64,000 nucleotides of DNA from Qipengyuania seohaensis (GTDB lineage Bacteria; Pseudomonadota; Alphaproteobacteria; Sphingomonadales; Sphingomonadaceae), in assembly GCF_002795865.1 (NCBI RefSeq), contig NZ_CP024920.1:868001-932000 (forward strand), read 5' to 3'. Position numbers and translations under genes: made by a program. The first letter of the stretch is position 1; every line of letters starts with the position of its first letter. Below, one piece after another: positions 1-8,138 of the stretch. The notes beneath the pieces are model-generated. The model saw only the letters and a list, made by a program, of their open reading frames with translations. It did not search any database and was not told where the DNA came from.

Positions 1-81
1 CTTCAGGCCGATGAGTTCGAAAAAGGCGACTGTGGCGTCAGGGTCGCTGACGCGGATCATCGAATGAAGATATTGGGTCAT
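1..81 (-). CDS. gloA: Glyoxalase I (lactoylglutathione lyase), N-terminal fragment
   Basis: Only the first 27 codons lie in the window; the gene continues beyond base 1. The visible residues include MTQYLHSMIRV and SDPDATVAFFELIGLK, the standard opening of GloA: first beta strand with the metal-binding His, then the helix that begins each beta-alpha-beta-beta-beta module. The family isomerises the methylglyoxal-glutathione hemithioacetal to S-lactoylglutathione in the cytosol. The call rests on this short stretch, so a related VOC-family dioxygenase cannot be fully excluded. Confidence 0.75.
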   Translation of the reverse strand, partial: MTQYLHSMIRVSDPDATVAFFELIGLK

Positions 82-164
82 GGCGGGCCATTAGGCCATG
101 TCCGGCGCAAGGAAAAGGGGCGCGCTCTCGCGAACGCGCCCCATGCCGTTTCCCCCAGTGAGTT

Positions 165-914
165 CTAGAAACTGGCGGTCACGGTTCCCACGATCGCATC
201 GTCGGTAAAGCCGTCGATAGAGGGACCTTCGACACCGACATACGAAATGCCGACTTCGAGCGGGCCGGCCGCATAACTGGCACCAATCGACCAATCGAGA
301 CCGCTGTCGTCCGTATCGCCAGCGAGCAGCGGCGGCGCGAGTACGCCGTCGGTGTAGCCGAGGTGACCGGTTACAGTCAGCGGAGTTCCGGGCAGGCCGG
401 TGCTCAGGTCGGTGTAGACATACAGGTTGTCGTCCCCGCCAAGCGAATCCTGTTCCCAGGCGTAGGCGGCACCCACGGTCGCTTCTGCCGGACCGAGATT
501 GAAGCCGATCGAGGCATAGGGCTCCCAGTAATCGGTATCGAGACCAAGTTCTTCGGACGGGTAGAGATAATACAGCAGGCCGACATCGACGCTGACACCT
601 TCGCTCAACTGACCCGACCAGCCGCCGTAGATGTCGAATTCCATCTCGCCATAGGACGGACCGCCGTCGATCGAGGACGCCCAGACACCGGCATAAAAGC
701 CGCTGTCATGCGCCACATCTAGACCACCCTGGATTGCAGGATCCCCGCCGGACAGCGAGACGCCGCGGAAGCGGTAGTCAGTCACGAGCGAGACATTCGC
801 CGAAACGGTTACGCCGTCGGCATCGGCTTCGTCCTGCGCGAGAGCGGGGGAAGAAAGGCCGCATGCAAGAGCGGCGAGCGAAACGGCCAGTCGGCCGCGA
901 AAGGACGTGAGCAT
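165..914 (-). CDS. TorF family putative porin (Gcw_chp family)
   Basis: A 249-residue exported protein. The ATG at 914 is preceded by AAGGAG and gives a clean Sec signal peptide ending SSPALAQ; a longer TTG-started reading from 1022 is less likely. The mature part opens with alternating strands and the stretch VTDYRFRGVSLSGGDPAIQG, typical of the TorF/Gcw_chp outer membrane beta-barrel family, and ends in Phe like most barrels. Members are thought to be outer membrane channels or receptors, but substrates are unknown. It is monocistronic and divergent from the phosphatase gene. Confidence 0.85.
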   Translation of the reverse strand: MLTSFRGRLAVSLAALACGLSSPALAQDEADADGVTVSANVSLVTDYRFRGVSLSGGDPAIQGGLDVAHDSGFYAGVWASSIDGGPSYGEMEFDIYGGWSGQLSEGVSVDVGLLYYLYPSEELGLDTDYWEPYASIGFNLGPAEATVGAAYAWEQDSLGGDDNLYVYTDLSTGLPGTPLTVTGHLGYTDGVLAPPLLAGDTDDSGLDWSIGASYAAGPLEVGISYVGVEGPSIDGFTDDAIVGTVTASF

Positions 915-1148
915 ATTCGAACTCCTTAGGTTCGGTTTGGTGCTTCGTCCCACCTGCGTTTTCGCCGGGTCCCGATTTTTAGGAAGGGCTCCTCGGTCGA
1001 AATCGAAATGATCGTGCAGCAAGCCACGATTCGGCGCAAGATTACTTGCTGAACTTTTCGCTATCGCAACATCAAGCGTGGCTATTGTGCAACTGCGAAC
1101 GCGTTAAGCTGCGGCTCAGCGCTTGCCGCTATATAGGCGGTGCACTAG

Positions 1149-1973
1149 ATGCGCACTGGCTACAAAGCCGCCCGAGAAACGATGATCCAGTCCCTACGCA
1201 ACCTCTTTCGCAATCCCGACAAGGCCCGCCGCATCGCGCGCGTGCCCGATGGCGAGCGCTGGTATGTGATCGGCGACATCCACGGAAGGCTCGACCTGCT
1301 CGAAGCCTTGCAGGCGGCCATCGAGGACGACGACGCCAAGGCGGGCGCGGCAGACACGACGGTCGTCTTCCTCGGCGATCTCGTCGACCGTGGCCCCGAC
1401 AGCGCAGGCGTCATCAAGCTTGCCCGCAAATGGGGCAAGAAGCGCAAGGTCCGTTATCTTGCGGGAAATCACGAAGAAATGTTCCTCGACAGCTTCAAGG
1501 ACAAGGAAACGCTGCGGCACTTCCTGCGTCATGGCGGGCGCGAGACCGTGCTCAGCTACGGCGTGAAGAAAAAGGAATATAATCGCATGCAGCTCGAAGA
1601 GGTGCAGAAGGCGATGCAGCAAGTGGTCCCCGCCAAAGACCGCGAATTCCTCGAAAGTTTCGAAGAGATTATCGTCGTGGGCGATTACGTCCTCGCCCAT
1701 GCCGGGATCAATCCCAAGCGCGCCGTGGACGACCAGAAGCGCAAGGACCTGCTGTGGATCCGCGACCGCTTCCTCGCCCACGAAGAGCCGCTCAGCCATG
1801 TCGTGGTCCACGGCCACACGATTTTCGAAGAGGTGGAGGACAACGGTAACCGCGTCGGGATCGACACGGGTGCATTCCGCACCGGCCGCCTGACTGCCCT
1901 CGTTCTCGAAGGCGACAGCAGGCGAACCATCCAGGCCGCCCAGGCCGAAGATGGCAGCATTACTACCTCGTAA
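1149..1973 (+). CDS. Metallophosphoesterase / PPP-type serine-threonine phosphatase
   Basis: A 274-residue cytosolic protein with the full phosphoesterase metal site: GDIHG (42-46), GDLVDRG (76-82), GNHEE (106-110) and HGHT (221-224). This set is typical of bacterial PPP/Ap4A-hydrolase-like phosphatases that bind two divalent metals. The substrate (phosphoprotein or diadenosine polyphosphate) cannot be read from sequence. Met12 (base 1182) is an alternative start giving the common MIQSLRNLF opening; neither start has a strong Shine-Dalgarno. No operon partner. Confidence 0.85.
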   Translation: MRTGYKAARETMIQSLRNLFRNPDKARRIARVPDGERWYVIGDIHGRLDLLEALQAAIEDDDAKAGAADTTVVFLGDLVDRGPDSAGVIKLARKWGKKRKVRYLAGNHEEMFLDSFKDKETLRHFLRHGGRETVLSYGVKKKEYNRMQLEEVQKAMQQVVPAKDREFLESFEEIIVVGDYVLAHAGINPKRAVDDQKRKDLLWIRDRFLAHEEPLSHVVVHGHTIFEEVEDNGNRVGIDTGAFRTGRLTALVLEGDSRRTIQAAQAEDGSITTS

Positions 1974-1989
1974 TTCGCAAGTTCCGTTA

Positions 1990-2418
1990 AAAGCGCCAGG
2001 GGGCCTGTAAGCCGGGTTCTGTCTCCGCAGACGGTATCCGAAACCGGACCGTATCTGCAGCGGCAGCCATTCGTCTGGGCCGCGGATCGCTCCGTGGCTC
2101 AAGCAGCCAACCCGGGCGGTCGCAGCTGTTACACTCGGGGCGAAACACCCCGGCCCTCTTGCGAGAGCGCGCCACCCCTATTCGGCCTTGCTCCGGGTGG
2201 GGTTTGCCATGCGGGCGCTGTTACCAGAACCCCGGTGCGCTCTTACCGCACCCTTTCAGCCTTGCCTGATCTCCCGAAAGAGCCATCGGCGGTCTACTCT
2301 CTGCGGCACTTTCCCTACGGTTGCCCGCGGCGGGCGTTACCCGCCACCCTCGTTTCGTGGAGCCCGGACTTTCCTCGGATGCGAACACCCGCGGCTGCCC
2401 GGCCCCCTGGCACGCGCT
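1990..2418 (-). ncRNA. rnpB: RNase P RNA (bacterial type A)
   Basis: Read on the minus strand, the region contains the universal RNase P core GAGGAAAGTCCGGGCTCC (about 2375-2358) near the 5' end and CAGAACCCGGCTTACAGG near the 3' end. The 5' GCCAGGGGGCC and 3' GGCCCCCTGGC segments pair to form helix P1, fixing the ends to about 2418 and 1990; a short U run follows. It is the catalytic subunit that matures tRNA 5' ends. The plus-strand reading frames across it are fortuitous. Confidence 0.95.
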
Positions 2419-2473
2419 CGTATAGGGTGGGAAATGAGCGAGGGGAAGCGCTCACTTCCCGGCGAAATGCGTC

Positions 2474-3199
2474 CTAGCGAGCCACGCCGCGGTCGCGATC
2501 GAGCAGCAGCTGGAAGAGGATCGCCCTCACCTCGCCGTCGATCTCGCCATCGATCTTGCGCGGACGCCAGCGGCGCTGGAAGGCTTCGACCGCCTTGTGC
2601 CCATCGGTGATGTCGTATCCGAACCGTTCCAGCGCGAGATAGAACGCACCGTCGTTATCGAACGGGTCGCCTAGTTCGATCTTAGGTGTCGGCAGGCACA
2701 GCCCGTACTCGGCCAGCCTTTCCCACGGGAAAAGCTCGCCCGGATCGATCTTGCGCGCCGGAGCGACGTCGGAATGGCCGACGACGTTGGCCCGGGGAAT
2801 GTTATGTTCCTTCACCATGCGCGCGACCAACGGCACAAGCGCTTCGAATTGCGCCTCCGAAAAGTCGCGATAACCGTGCAGGTGGCCGGGGTGATCGAGT
2901 TCGATCCCGATGCTAGCGGAATTCACATCCTTGTGGCCACGCCAGTAGGAAAGGCCTGCGTGCCAGGCGCGTTTCTCTTCGGGAACGAGACGAGTCACCT
3001 CGCCCGCTTCGGAAATGAGGTAATGCGCGGAAACCTTGGCTTCCGGATCGCACATACGCTCCAGCGCGACGTCCGCACTCGTCATCTCCGTATAGTGGAT
3101 GACCAGCATGGAAATGGGCAGGCTGCGTTCGTCGAAATTGGGTGAGAGACACTCGCGATGGACGAGTTCGTCTCCGGTCGGGCCTCCTTGGGCGCTCAA
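2474..3199 (-). CDS. N-acetylmuramoyl-L-alanine amidase (Amidase_2, AmiD/AmpD-like)
   Basis: A 241-residue protein with an Amidase_2 zinc domain: MLVIHYTEM supplies the first His ligand, SAHYLISEAG and GIELDHPG the core strands, and VVGHSDVAPARKIDPG the second His, the conserved Lys and the Asp ligand. A C-terminal helical part (about 190-235) resembles a small peptidoglycan-binding module. It cleaves the amide between MurNAc and the peptide. No signal peptide is visible, so it may act on imported muropeptides like AmpD. Its ATG overlaps the chpT stop by 4 nt, so the two are translationally coupled. Confidence 0.88.
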   Translation of the reverse strand: MSAQGGPTGDELVHRECLSPNFDERSLPISMLVIHYTEMTSADVALERMCDPEAKVSAHYLISEAGEVTRLVPEEKRAWHAGLSYWRGHKDVNSASIGIELDHPGHLHGYRDFSEAQFEALVPLVARMVKEHNIPRANVVGHSDVAPARKIDPGELFPWERLAEYGLCLPTPKIELGDPFDNDGAFYLALERFGYDITDGHKAVEAFQRRWRPRKIDGEIDGEVRAILFQLLLDRDRGVAR

Positions 3200-3855
3200 C
3201 CGATCAGACCTTCGGGTTCGGGCAGGACCGCGCCGAGCACCAGGGCCTCGTCGGTGCGTGCGTACTGCAGACCGCCGCCCGATTCCTCTGCGAGCAAGGC
3301 GATCATGTGCGCAGCGGCAGTGCGGCTCGACAGTTCGGAGGAAGGGAGGCTGCCTTCGATTGCCTTGCCGATCGTTTCATCGAAGGCGATCTTGGAACCC
3401 GTGGCGCGCACCACGATTTCGCAATTGCCGTCGCGCACCTCGGCGCCGACATCCAGCGTCCCGCCCCGCACCAGTGCATCGATTGCGATCTGGGCGAAGT
3501 TGAGCAGGACTTTGACGGAAGGCTTGGAAAGGTTGGCGGTTTCGATCGCCCAGTTGATCTCGATCTTGTTCTTGTCCGCGACGAGCGCCTCGATCAGCGA
3601 GCGCGGCTCTGCCACGTCGACGCGATCTCCGAACCCTCCGGCAGCGCCGAACGCGAGGCGGAAGAATTTCAACTTATTGGTGGAAATCGTCGCGCTCTGC
3701 TCGAGCAGCTCCATCACGCTATTGCGCATTTCCGGATCGGTTTCCATTGCCAGCAATTCGAGCCCGTTGCTCAGGGCCCCCACCGGGCTCAACATGTCGT
3801 GGCAAAGGCGCGAGCAAAGCATTGCCGCAAGATCGGTGGGATTGCTGTCGGTCAT
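3196..3855 (-). CDS. chpT: Histidine phosphotransferase ChpT
   Basis: A 219-residue cytosolic protein with the ChpT signature SRLCHDMLSPVGAL, His19 being the phosphorylated residue, followed by a degenerate HATPase-like half (DUF2328 type) without an ATP-binding glycine motif. In alphaproteobacteria ChpT passes phosphate from CckA to CtrA and CpdR, controlling cell cycle, motility and surface structures. The ATG at 3855 was chosen because residues from there match the family start. It lies directly upstream of, and overlaps, the amidase gene. Confidence 0.9.
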   Translation of the reverse strand: MTDSNPTDLAAMLCSRLCHDMLSPVGALSNGLELLAMETDPEMRNSVMELLEQSATISTNKLKFFRLAFGAAGGFGDRVDVAEPRSLIEALVADKNKIEINWAIETANLSKPSVKVLLNFAQIAIDALVRGGTLDVGAEVRDGNCEIVVRATGSKIAFDETIGKAIEGSLPSSELSSRTAAAHMIALLAEESGGGLQYARTDEALVLGAVLPEPEGLIG

Positions 3856-3892
3856 TAAGGCCCCGTCGGGAGTGGAATTTGGTTGCGGTCTT

Positions 3893-4285
3893 CTAGCGTT
3901 CGCGAACCACATAGGGAAGCGCCGTGAAGCCGCCATCCCCTGCCCGCCAAAAGGTGACTCGATCCGACGCGATTATCGCCCATACCGCCCCGTCGCCTGC
4001 CGCCATGGCTGCATCTTCCGCCGAAGGGCTCTCGCGGCCGTTGGGGTGCGAATGATAGTATCCCAGGACAGCCGGCCCGCCGTTGCGGGCATCGCGATGG
4101 GCGTCGACGAGCTGTTGCGGGTCGATCTCGAAGTGGCGTTCGGGCTGCGGGTGAACGTTGGTCGCCAGACGGACTTCGGTGATCCGTCCGCCTTCTCCCA
4201 GCAACACGCCGCAGCATTCGCGCGGATGCGCCGAGGCTGCCTGCGACACCATGGCCTCGACAAGGCGGCTTGAGAGTTCGAGCAT
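3893..4285 (-). CDS. M67 family JAMM/MPN+ metallopeptidase
   Basis: A 130-residue single-domain protein with a complete JAMM motif: Glu23 (PRECCG), H78-S-H80-P and then P-S-x-x-D91 in HSHPNGRESPSAED. Bacterial members of this size cleave C-terminal tails from ubiquitin-like or sulfur-carrier proteins, or act on small substrates; no ThiS/MoaD-like partner is adjacent, so the substrate is open. Several closely spaced ATGs (4285, 4288, 4306) are possible; 4285 gives the usual MLEL-type start. The 5' end lies just upstream of the divergent rluD gene. Confidence 0.85.
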   Translation of the reverse strand: MLELSSRLVEAMVSQAASAHPRECCGVLLGEGGRITEVRLATNVHPQPERHFEIDPQQLVDAHRDARNGGPAVLGYYHSHPNGRESPSAEDAAMAAGDGAVWAIIASDRVTFWRAGDGGFTALPYVVRER

Positions 4286-4304
4286 CATCGCCCATGGCGA
4301 TAGC

Positions 4305-5249
4305 ATGTCTTCGCCGGAAATCCTCACTGGAGTGCTGACTTCGCCTGGAAGGCTGGACAAGGCCTTGGCCGAAGCGTCCGGCCTTTCGCGGGAACGGATC
4401 AAGTCTCTGATCGCGAATGGCGCGGTGACCATCGGCAAGACCGTGAAGACTTCGGCATCGGCGAAGGTTCAGGGGGTCGAGAACTGGCGCATTGCGCTCC
4501 CCGCCCCCACCCCGCTGGATACACCGGCGCAGGACATTCCGCTGGTGATCGTCTACGAGGACGACGATCTGCTGGTCGTCGACAAACCCGCCGGAATGGT
4601 CGTCCATCCTGCCGCGGGAAACCAGGACGGGACGCTGGTCAACGCGCTGCTACATCATTGCAGGGGTAAGCTGTCGGGGATCAACGGGGTCGAACGGCCC
4701 GGCATCGTCCATCGGATCGACAAGGATACGAGCGGCCTGCTGGTCGTGGCCAAGTCCGATGCCGCTCACGAAGGCCTCGCCGCGCAGTTTGCCGACCACT
4801 CGATCACCCGCCGCTACCTGGCAGTTTGCGCGGGTCACCCAAACCCGCCCGCCGGGACGGTTTCAGGACGAATCGGACGCTCCGACAAGGACCGGAAGAA
4901 GATGGCGGTGCTGCCCGACACCTCCTCTCGCGGCAAACACGCGGTGACGCATTACGAAACCCTGCGCCTGCTCGATCACTGCGCGCTGATCGAATGCCGA
5001 CTCGAAACCGGGCGCACTCACCAGGTCCGCGTTCACTGCGCATCAATCGGTCATGCGCTATTAGGAGACCCTGTCTACGGGCGAACTCCTAAGGCCCTGC
5101 GAAGCGTGCTCGAAGGTCTACTTTTCGAGCGGCAAGCCCTACACGCTGCACGGCTGGGATTCAGACATCCTATCAGCGGTGAAACCCTGGATTTCCGCGC
5201 TGAATTGCCTGCCGATATGCGGGAACTTATCGACGAAACCGCACGTTGA
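4305..5249 (+). CDS. rluD: 23S rRNA pseudouridine synthase, RluA/RluD family
   Basis: A 314-residue protein with an N-terminal S4 RNA-binding domain (about 12-60, RLDKALAEASGLSRERIKSL) and a RluA catalytic domain containing HRIDKDTSGLLVV with the catalytic Asp139. RluD modifies helix 69 of 23S rRNA, needed for ribosome assembly. The start at 4305 places the S4 domain at the N-terminus. Its last codons overlap a probable EcfG-type promoter serving rpoH downstream. Confidence 0.9.
   Translation: MSSPEILTGVLTSPGRLDKALAEASGLSRERIKSLIANGAVTIGKTVKTSASAKVQGVENWRIALPAPTPLDTPAQDIPLVIVYEDDDLLVVDKPAGMVVHPAAGNQDGTLVNALLHHCRGKLSGINGVERPGIVHRIDKDTSGLLVVAKSDAAHEGLAAQFADHSITRRYLAVCAGHPNPPAGTVSGRIGRSDKDRKKMAVLPDTSSRGKHAVTHYETLRLLDHCALIECRLETGRTHQVRVHCASIGHALLGDPVYGRTPKALRSVLEGLLFERQALHAARLGFRHPISGETLDFRAELPADMRELIDETAR
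5222..5247 (+). promoter_or_regulatory. EcfG-type general stress promoter upstream of rpoH
   Basis: GGAAC at 5222-5226 and CGTT at 5244-5247 are separated by exactly 17 bases, an exact match to the alphaproteobacterial EcfG consensus GGAAC-N16/17-CGTT. It lies within the last codons of rluD, about 125 bases before the rpoH start. The consensus is established knowledge; activity here is inferred. Confidence 0.7.
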
Positions 5250-5314
5250 AATCGACGAAAGACAGATGCATTTTTCCGCGGATTGCGGTATAAGTAACCC
5301 AGTGGCCCGATAGA

Positions 5315-5337
5315 CCGGATGCCCATCAGGGGTCCGG
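5315..5337 (+). promoter_or_regulatory. Hairpin in the rpoH 5' untranslated region
   Basis: CCGGA (5315-5319) pairs with TCCGG (5333-5337) and an inner CCC pairs with GGG around an ATCA loop. The stem ends about 35 bases before the GTG start, in the leader expected from the EcfG-type promoter. Whether it affects rpoH translation is unknown. Confidence 0.4.
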
Positions 5338-5371
5338 CAAACGAGGTCGACGCTAGAAAGGTCAGGAATAA

Positions 5372-6277
5372 GTGAGCAACACCAAATCTTTGAGCGTACC
5401 GGCGCTCGGCGGTGAGCAGAGCCTCAACCGCTATCTATCCGAAATCAAGAAATTCCCGGTGCTGACGCAAGAGCAGGAATACATGCTCGCGAAGCGCTAT
5501 GAGGAACACGACGATCCCGACGCGGCGGCGCAGCTCGTGACGTCGCACCTGCGGCTCGTCTCGAAAATCGCGATGGGTTACCGCGGCTATGGCCTGCCGG
5601 TTTCCGATCTGATTTCCGAAGGTAACGTCGGCCTCATGCAGGGCGTCAAGAAGTTCGAAGCCGACCGCGGCTTCCGCCTCGCGACCTATGCGATGTGGTG
5701 GATCAAGGCCAGCATCCAGGAATACATCCTGCGCAGCTGGTCGCTCGTAAAAATGGGTACAACGGCCGCGCAGAAGAAGCTCTTCTTCAACCTGCGCCGC
5801 ATGAAGAAAAACCTCGACGCCTACGAGGATACGGACCTTCATCCCGACGATGTGAACAAGATTGCGACCGACCTCGGCGTGCCCGAGCAGGAAGTGATCA
5901 ACATGAACCGCCGGATGATGATGGGCGGCGACGGGTCGCTCAACGTCTCCATGCGCAACGGCGAAGAAGGCTCGGGCGAATGGCTCGACTGGCTTACCGA
6001 CGATCGTCCGCTGCAGGACGAGACGGTTGCCGACGCGGAAGAAAAGGAAGTCCGCCACGAAATGCTCGTGGAAGCGATGGACAGCCTCAACGACCGCGAA
6101 AAACACATCCTTACCGAGCGTCGTTTGACGGACAATCCGCAGACGCTCGAGGAGCTGAGCCAGGTCTATTCTGTCAGCCGCGAACGCATCCGCCAGATCG
6201 AGGTCCGGGCTTTCGAAAAGCTGCAGAAAGCGATGAAGGCGATCGCTGGCGAAAGGCTTTTGCCGGGCGCTGCCTAA
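5372..6277 (+). CDS. rpoH: RNA polymerase heat-shock sigma factor RpoH (sigma-32)
   Basis: A 301-residue group 3 sigma factor. Region 2 (about 50-120) carries DLISEGNVGLMQGVKKF and the -10 recognition stretch ATYAMWWIKASIQEYI. The diagnostic RpoH box QKKLFFNLR is at 134-142, and region 4 helix-turn-helix ends with SRERIRQIEVRAFEKL. The start is GTG with AGGA four bases upstream; the length fits RpoH. It directs transcription of chaperone and protease genes. An EcfG-type promoter match and a leader hairpin lie upstream, and a strong terminator follows at once, so the unit is monocistronic. Confidence 0.96.
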   Translation: MSNTKSLSVPALGGEQSLNRYLSEIKKFPVLTQEQEYMLAKRYEEHDDPDAAAQLVTSHLRLVSKIAMGYRGYGLPVSDLISEGNVGLMQGVKKFEADRGFRLATYAMWWIKASIQEYILRSWSLVKMGTTAAQKKLFFNLRRMKKNLDAYEDTDLHPDDVNKIATDLGVPEQEVINMNRRMMMGGDGSLNVSMRNGEEGSGEWLDWLTDDRPLQDETVADAEEKEVRHEMLVEAMDSLNDREKHILTERRLTDNPQTLEELSQVYSVSRERIRQIEVRAFEKLQKAMKAIAGERLLPGAA

Positions 6278-6297
6278 GGCAGGAAGAAATGACATCG

Positions 6298-6332
6298 AAA
6301 CGGCGCGGGGCTTTCCTCGCGCCGTTTTTATA
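6298..6332 (+). terminator. Rho-independent terminator of rpoH
   Basis: AAACGGCGCGGGG and CTCGCGCCGTTT form a long GC-rich stem around a short loop, followed by a T tract, about 20 bases after the rpoH stop and before mtgA. Confidence 0.85.
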
Positions 6333-6346
6333 TCCAAGGGCAATCC

Positions 6347-7015
6347 ATGCGTTTTCTCGTCCGCTTCCTGTTCAAATTCCTGCTCGGCTTCGTCGCGCTC
6401 AGCCTTCTGCTTGTCCTGACGTTCAAATTCGTACCCGTGCCGGTAACTGCAACGATGGTGATGAACGGTGACGGGATCACCAAGGATTGGGAGCCCCTGT
6501 CGAACATCGACCGGAACCTGGTGCGCGCGGTAATCGCGGCGGAAGACGGCAAGTTCTGCACGCATGACGGCTTCGACCGGGAAGCAATCGAGAAAGCGAT
6601 CGAACGGAACGCACAGGGTGGCCGTATCCGCGGCGGATCGACGATCAGCCAGCAGACCGCGAAAAACGTATTCCTGTGGCAAGGCGGAGGCTACTTTCGC
6701 AAAGGGCTGGAAGCCTGGTTCACTGTCCTGATCGAGAACATCTGGGACAAGCGCAGGATCATGGAAGTCTACCTGAACGTCGCGGAGACCGGCATCGGCA
6801 CTTACGGCGCCGAAGCGGGAGCGCAGCGTTATTTCCGTAAGTCGGCGGCGAGCCTCACGCCGCTTGAGGCAGCACGCATGGCCGCTGCCCTTCCGCTGCC
6901 GCAGGAGCGCTCCGTGACAAATCCCGGCGGCTGGCTGCGCAGGCACGGCAACACCATTTCGGCGCGCATTGGCGTGGTGGCGCGAGACGGGCTCGACAGC
7001 TGCATTTACGAATAG
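6347..7015 (+). CDS. mtgA: Monofunctional biosynthetic peptidoglycan transglycosylase
   Basis: A 222-residue GT51 enzyme. One N-terminal membrane anchor (about 5-27) is followed by the motifs AAEDGKFCTHDGFD (with catalytic Glu), GGSTISQQTAKNVFLW and EVYLNVAETGIGTYG, and later AARMAAALPLPQ. No transpeptidase domain follows, which separates it from class A PBPs. It polymerises lipid II at the periplasmic face of the inner membrane. It is on its own after the rpoH terminator. Confidence 0.95.
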   Translation: MRFLVRFLFKFLLGFVALSLLLVLTFKFVPVPVTATMVMNGDGITKDWEPLSNIDRNLVRAVIAAEDGKFCTHDGFDREAIEKAIERNAQGGRIRGGSTISQQTAKNVFLWQGGGYFRKGLEAWFTVLIENIWDKRRIMEVYLNVAETGIGTYGAEAGAQRYFRKSAASLTPLEAARMAAALPLPQERSVTNPGGWLRRHGNTISARIGVVARDGLDSCIYE

Positions 7016-7111
7016 CGTCTTCCTGCTGGCAGGATATCTCGCTGTAATGTTTGCCTTTCGAGGCCAGTGATGGTCTGAGGGCAGGAAGAAACGCAAGGAA
7101 GGCACCGGCAC

Positions 7112-8050
7112 TTGGGCATCGGCCACAGCCACGATCACGCAGGCGGGCATGACCACGATCATTCCGGGCATGGGCATTCCCATGCGCCGAAGGATTTCGG
7201 CCGCGCATTCCTGATCGGCATAATCCTCAATACCGGCTTCGTCATAGTCGAGGCGGTGTACGGCTGGATCTCCGGCTCGATGGCGCTGATCGCAGATGCC
7301 GGTCACAATCTTTCCGACGTGTTGGCGCTGCTCCTGGCCTGGGGGGCCAGCGTCGCTGCCAAGCGCCCCCCGAACGAGCGGTTCACTTATGGCTACAAGA
7401 GCTCGACCATTCTCGCAGCTCTCGCCAATGCGGCACTGCTGCTGATCGCGATCGGCGCCATCGCATTCGAGACCGCGCATCGCATTTCCAATCCCCAGCC
7501 GGTCCAGGGCATGACCATGGTCATCGTCGCGGGTATCGGCATCGCCATCAACACCGGCACGGCGCTTCTCTTCCTGCGCGGGCGAGAGCACGACCTGAAC
7601 ATCCGCGGCGCGTTCCTGCACATGGCAGCTGACGCGCTGGTGAGCCTGGGCGTCGTCCTCGCCGGAATCGCCATCCTCTTTACCGGCGCCCTTTGGGTCG
7701 ATCCTGCGGTGAGCCTGCTCATCGTGGCGGTGATCGCCTGGGGCACGTGGGGGCTGCTAAAGGACAGCGTCGCGATGAGTCTGCTGGCGGTGCCGAAAGG
7801 CGTTTCAGAGAAGGCCGTGCGTGGTTACCTTGCCGAGCTCGACGGGGTGGAGGCCGTCCACGATCTTCATATCTGGCCGATGTCGACCACAGAGACCGCC
7901 CTTACAGCGCATCTGATTATGCCGGGCGGCCATCCGGGCGATGGATTCCTCTCCGAAGTCGCGGGCGAGCTGGAACATCACCACAGAATTCATCACGTAA
8001 CGATCCAGATCGAGAAAACACGGTCACAGAGATCGAATTTCTGCGTCTAG
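7112..8050 (+). CDS. Cation diffusion facilitator (CzcD/ZitB-like) metal exporter
   Basis: A 312-residue CDF antiporter. The first 25 residues are His-rich (GHSHDHAGGHDHDHSGHGHS), a metal-buffering tail. Six hydrophobic segments follow, with the paired H/D metal site in IADAGHNLSDVLAL and later HMAADALVSLG, and a cytosolic C-terminal domain with VHDLHIWPMST. Members export Zn, Cd or Co in exchange for protons. The start is TTG with GGAAGG about ten bases upstream. No metal-responsive regulator is adjacent. Confidence 0.9.
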   Translation: MGIGHSHDHAGGHDHDHSGHGHSHAPKDFGRAFLIGIILNTGFVIVEAVYGWISGSMALIADAGHNLSDVLALLLAWGASVAAKRPPNERFTYGYKSSTILAALANAALLLIAIGAIAFETAHRISNPQPVQGMTMVIVAGIGIAINTGTALLFLRGREHDLNIRGAFLHMAADALVSLGVVLAGIAILFTGALWVDPAVSLLIVAVIAWGTWGLLKDSVAMSLLAVPKGVSEKAVRGYLAELDGVEAVHDLHIWPMSTTETALTAHLIMPGGHPGDGFLSEVAGELEHHHRIHHVTIQIEKTRSQRSNFCV

Positions 8051-8077
8051 AAAACCGCAGAATTTAGCCGTTTCTCC

Positions 8078-8102
8078 GGAACGTCACCTGTCCCGACCGC
8101 TT
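8078..8102 (+). promoter_or_regulatory. EcfG-like promoter candidate of the fasciclin gene
   Basis: GGAAC (8078-8082), 16 bases, then GCTT (8099-8102). The -35 element is exact, but the -10 is a permuted form of CGTT, so this is weaker than the rpoH site. A transcript from here would begin around the upstream ATG at 8103, which fits translation from the TTG at 8139. Confidence 0.4.
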
Positions 8103-8138
8103 ATGTCACTGGACGGGCAGAAAATTCGGAGAGTTTCC

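Noticed and set aside
2094-2610. Plus-strand frames over 2.1-2.6 kb
   Set aside because: They lie over RNase P RNA, whose conserved core and helix P1 account for the sequence.
5435-7621. 728-residue open frame on the minus strand across rpoH, mtgA and the CDF gene
   Set aside because: It is antisense to three well-supported genes, has no domain or start signal, and GC-rich codon bias on one strand commonly leaves such open frames on the other.
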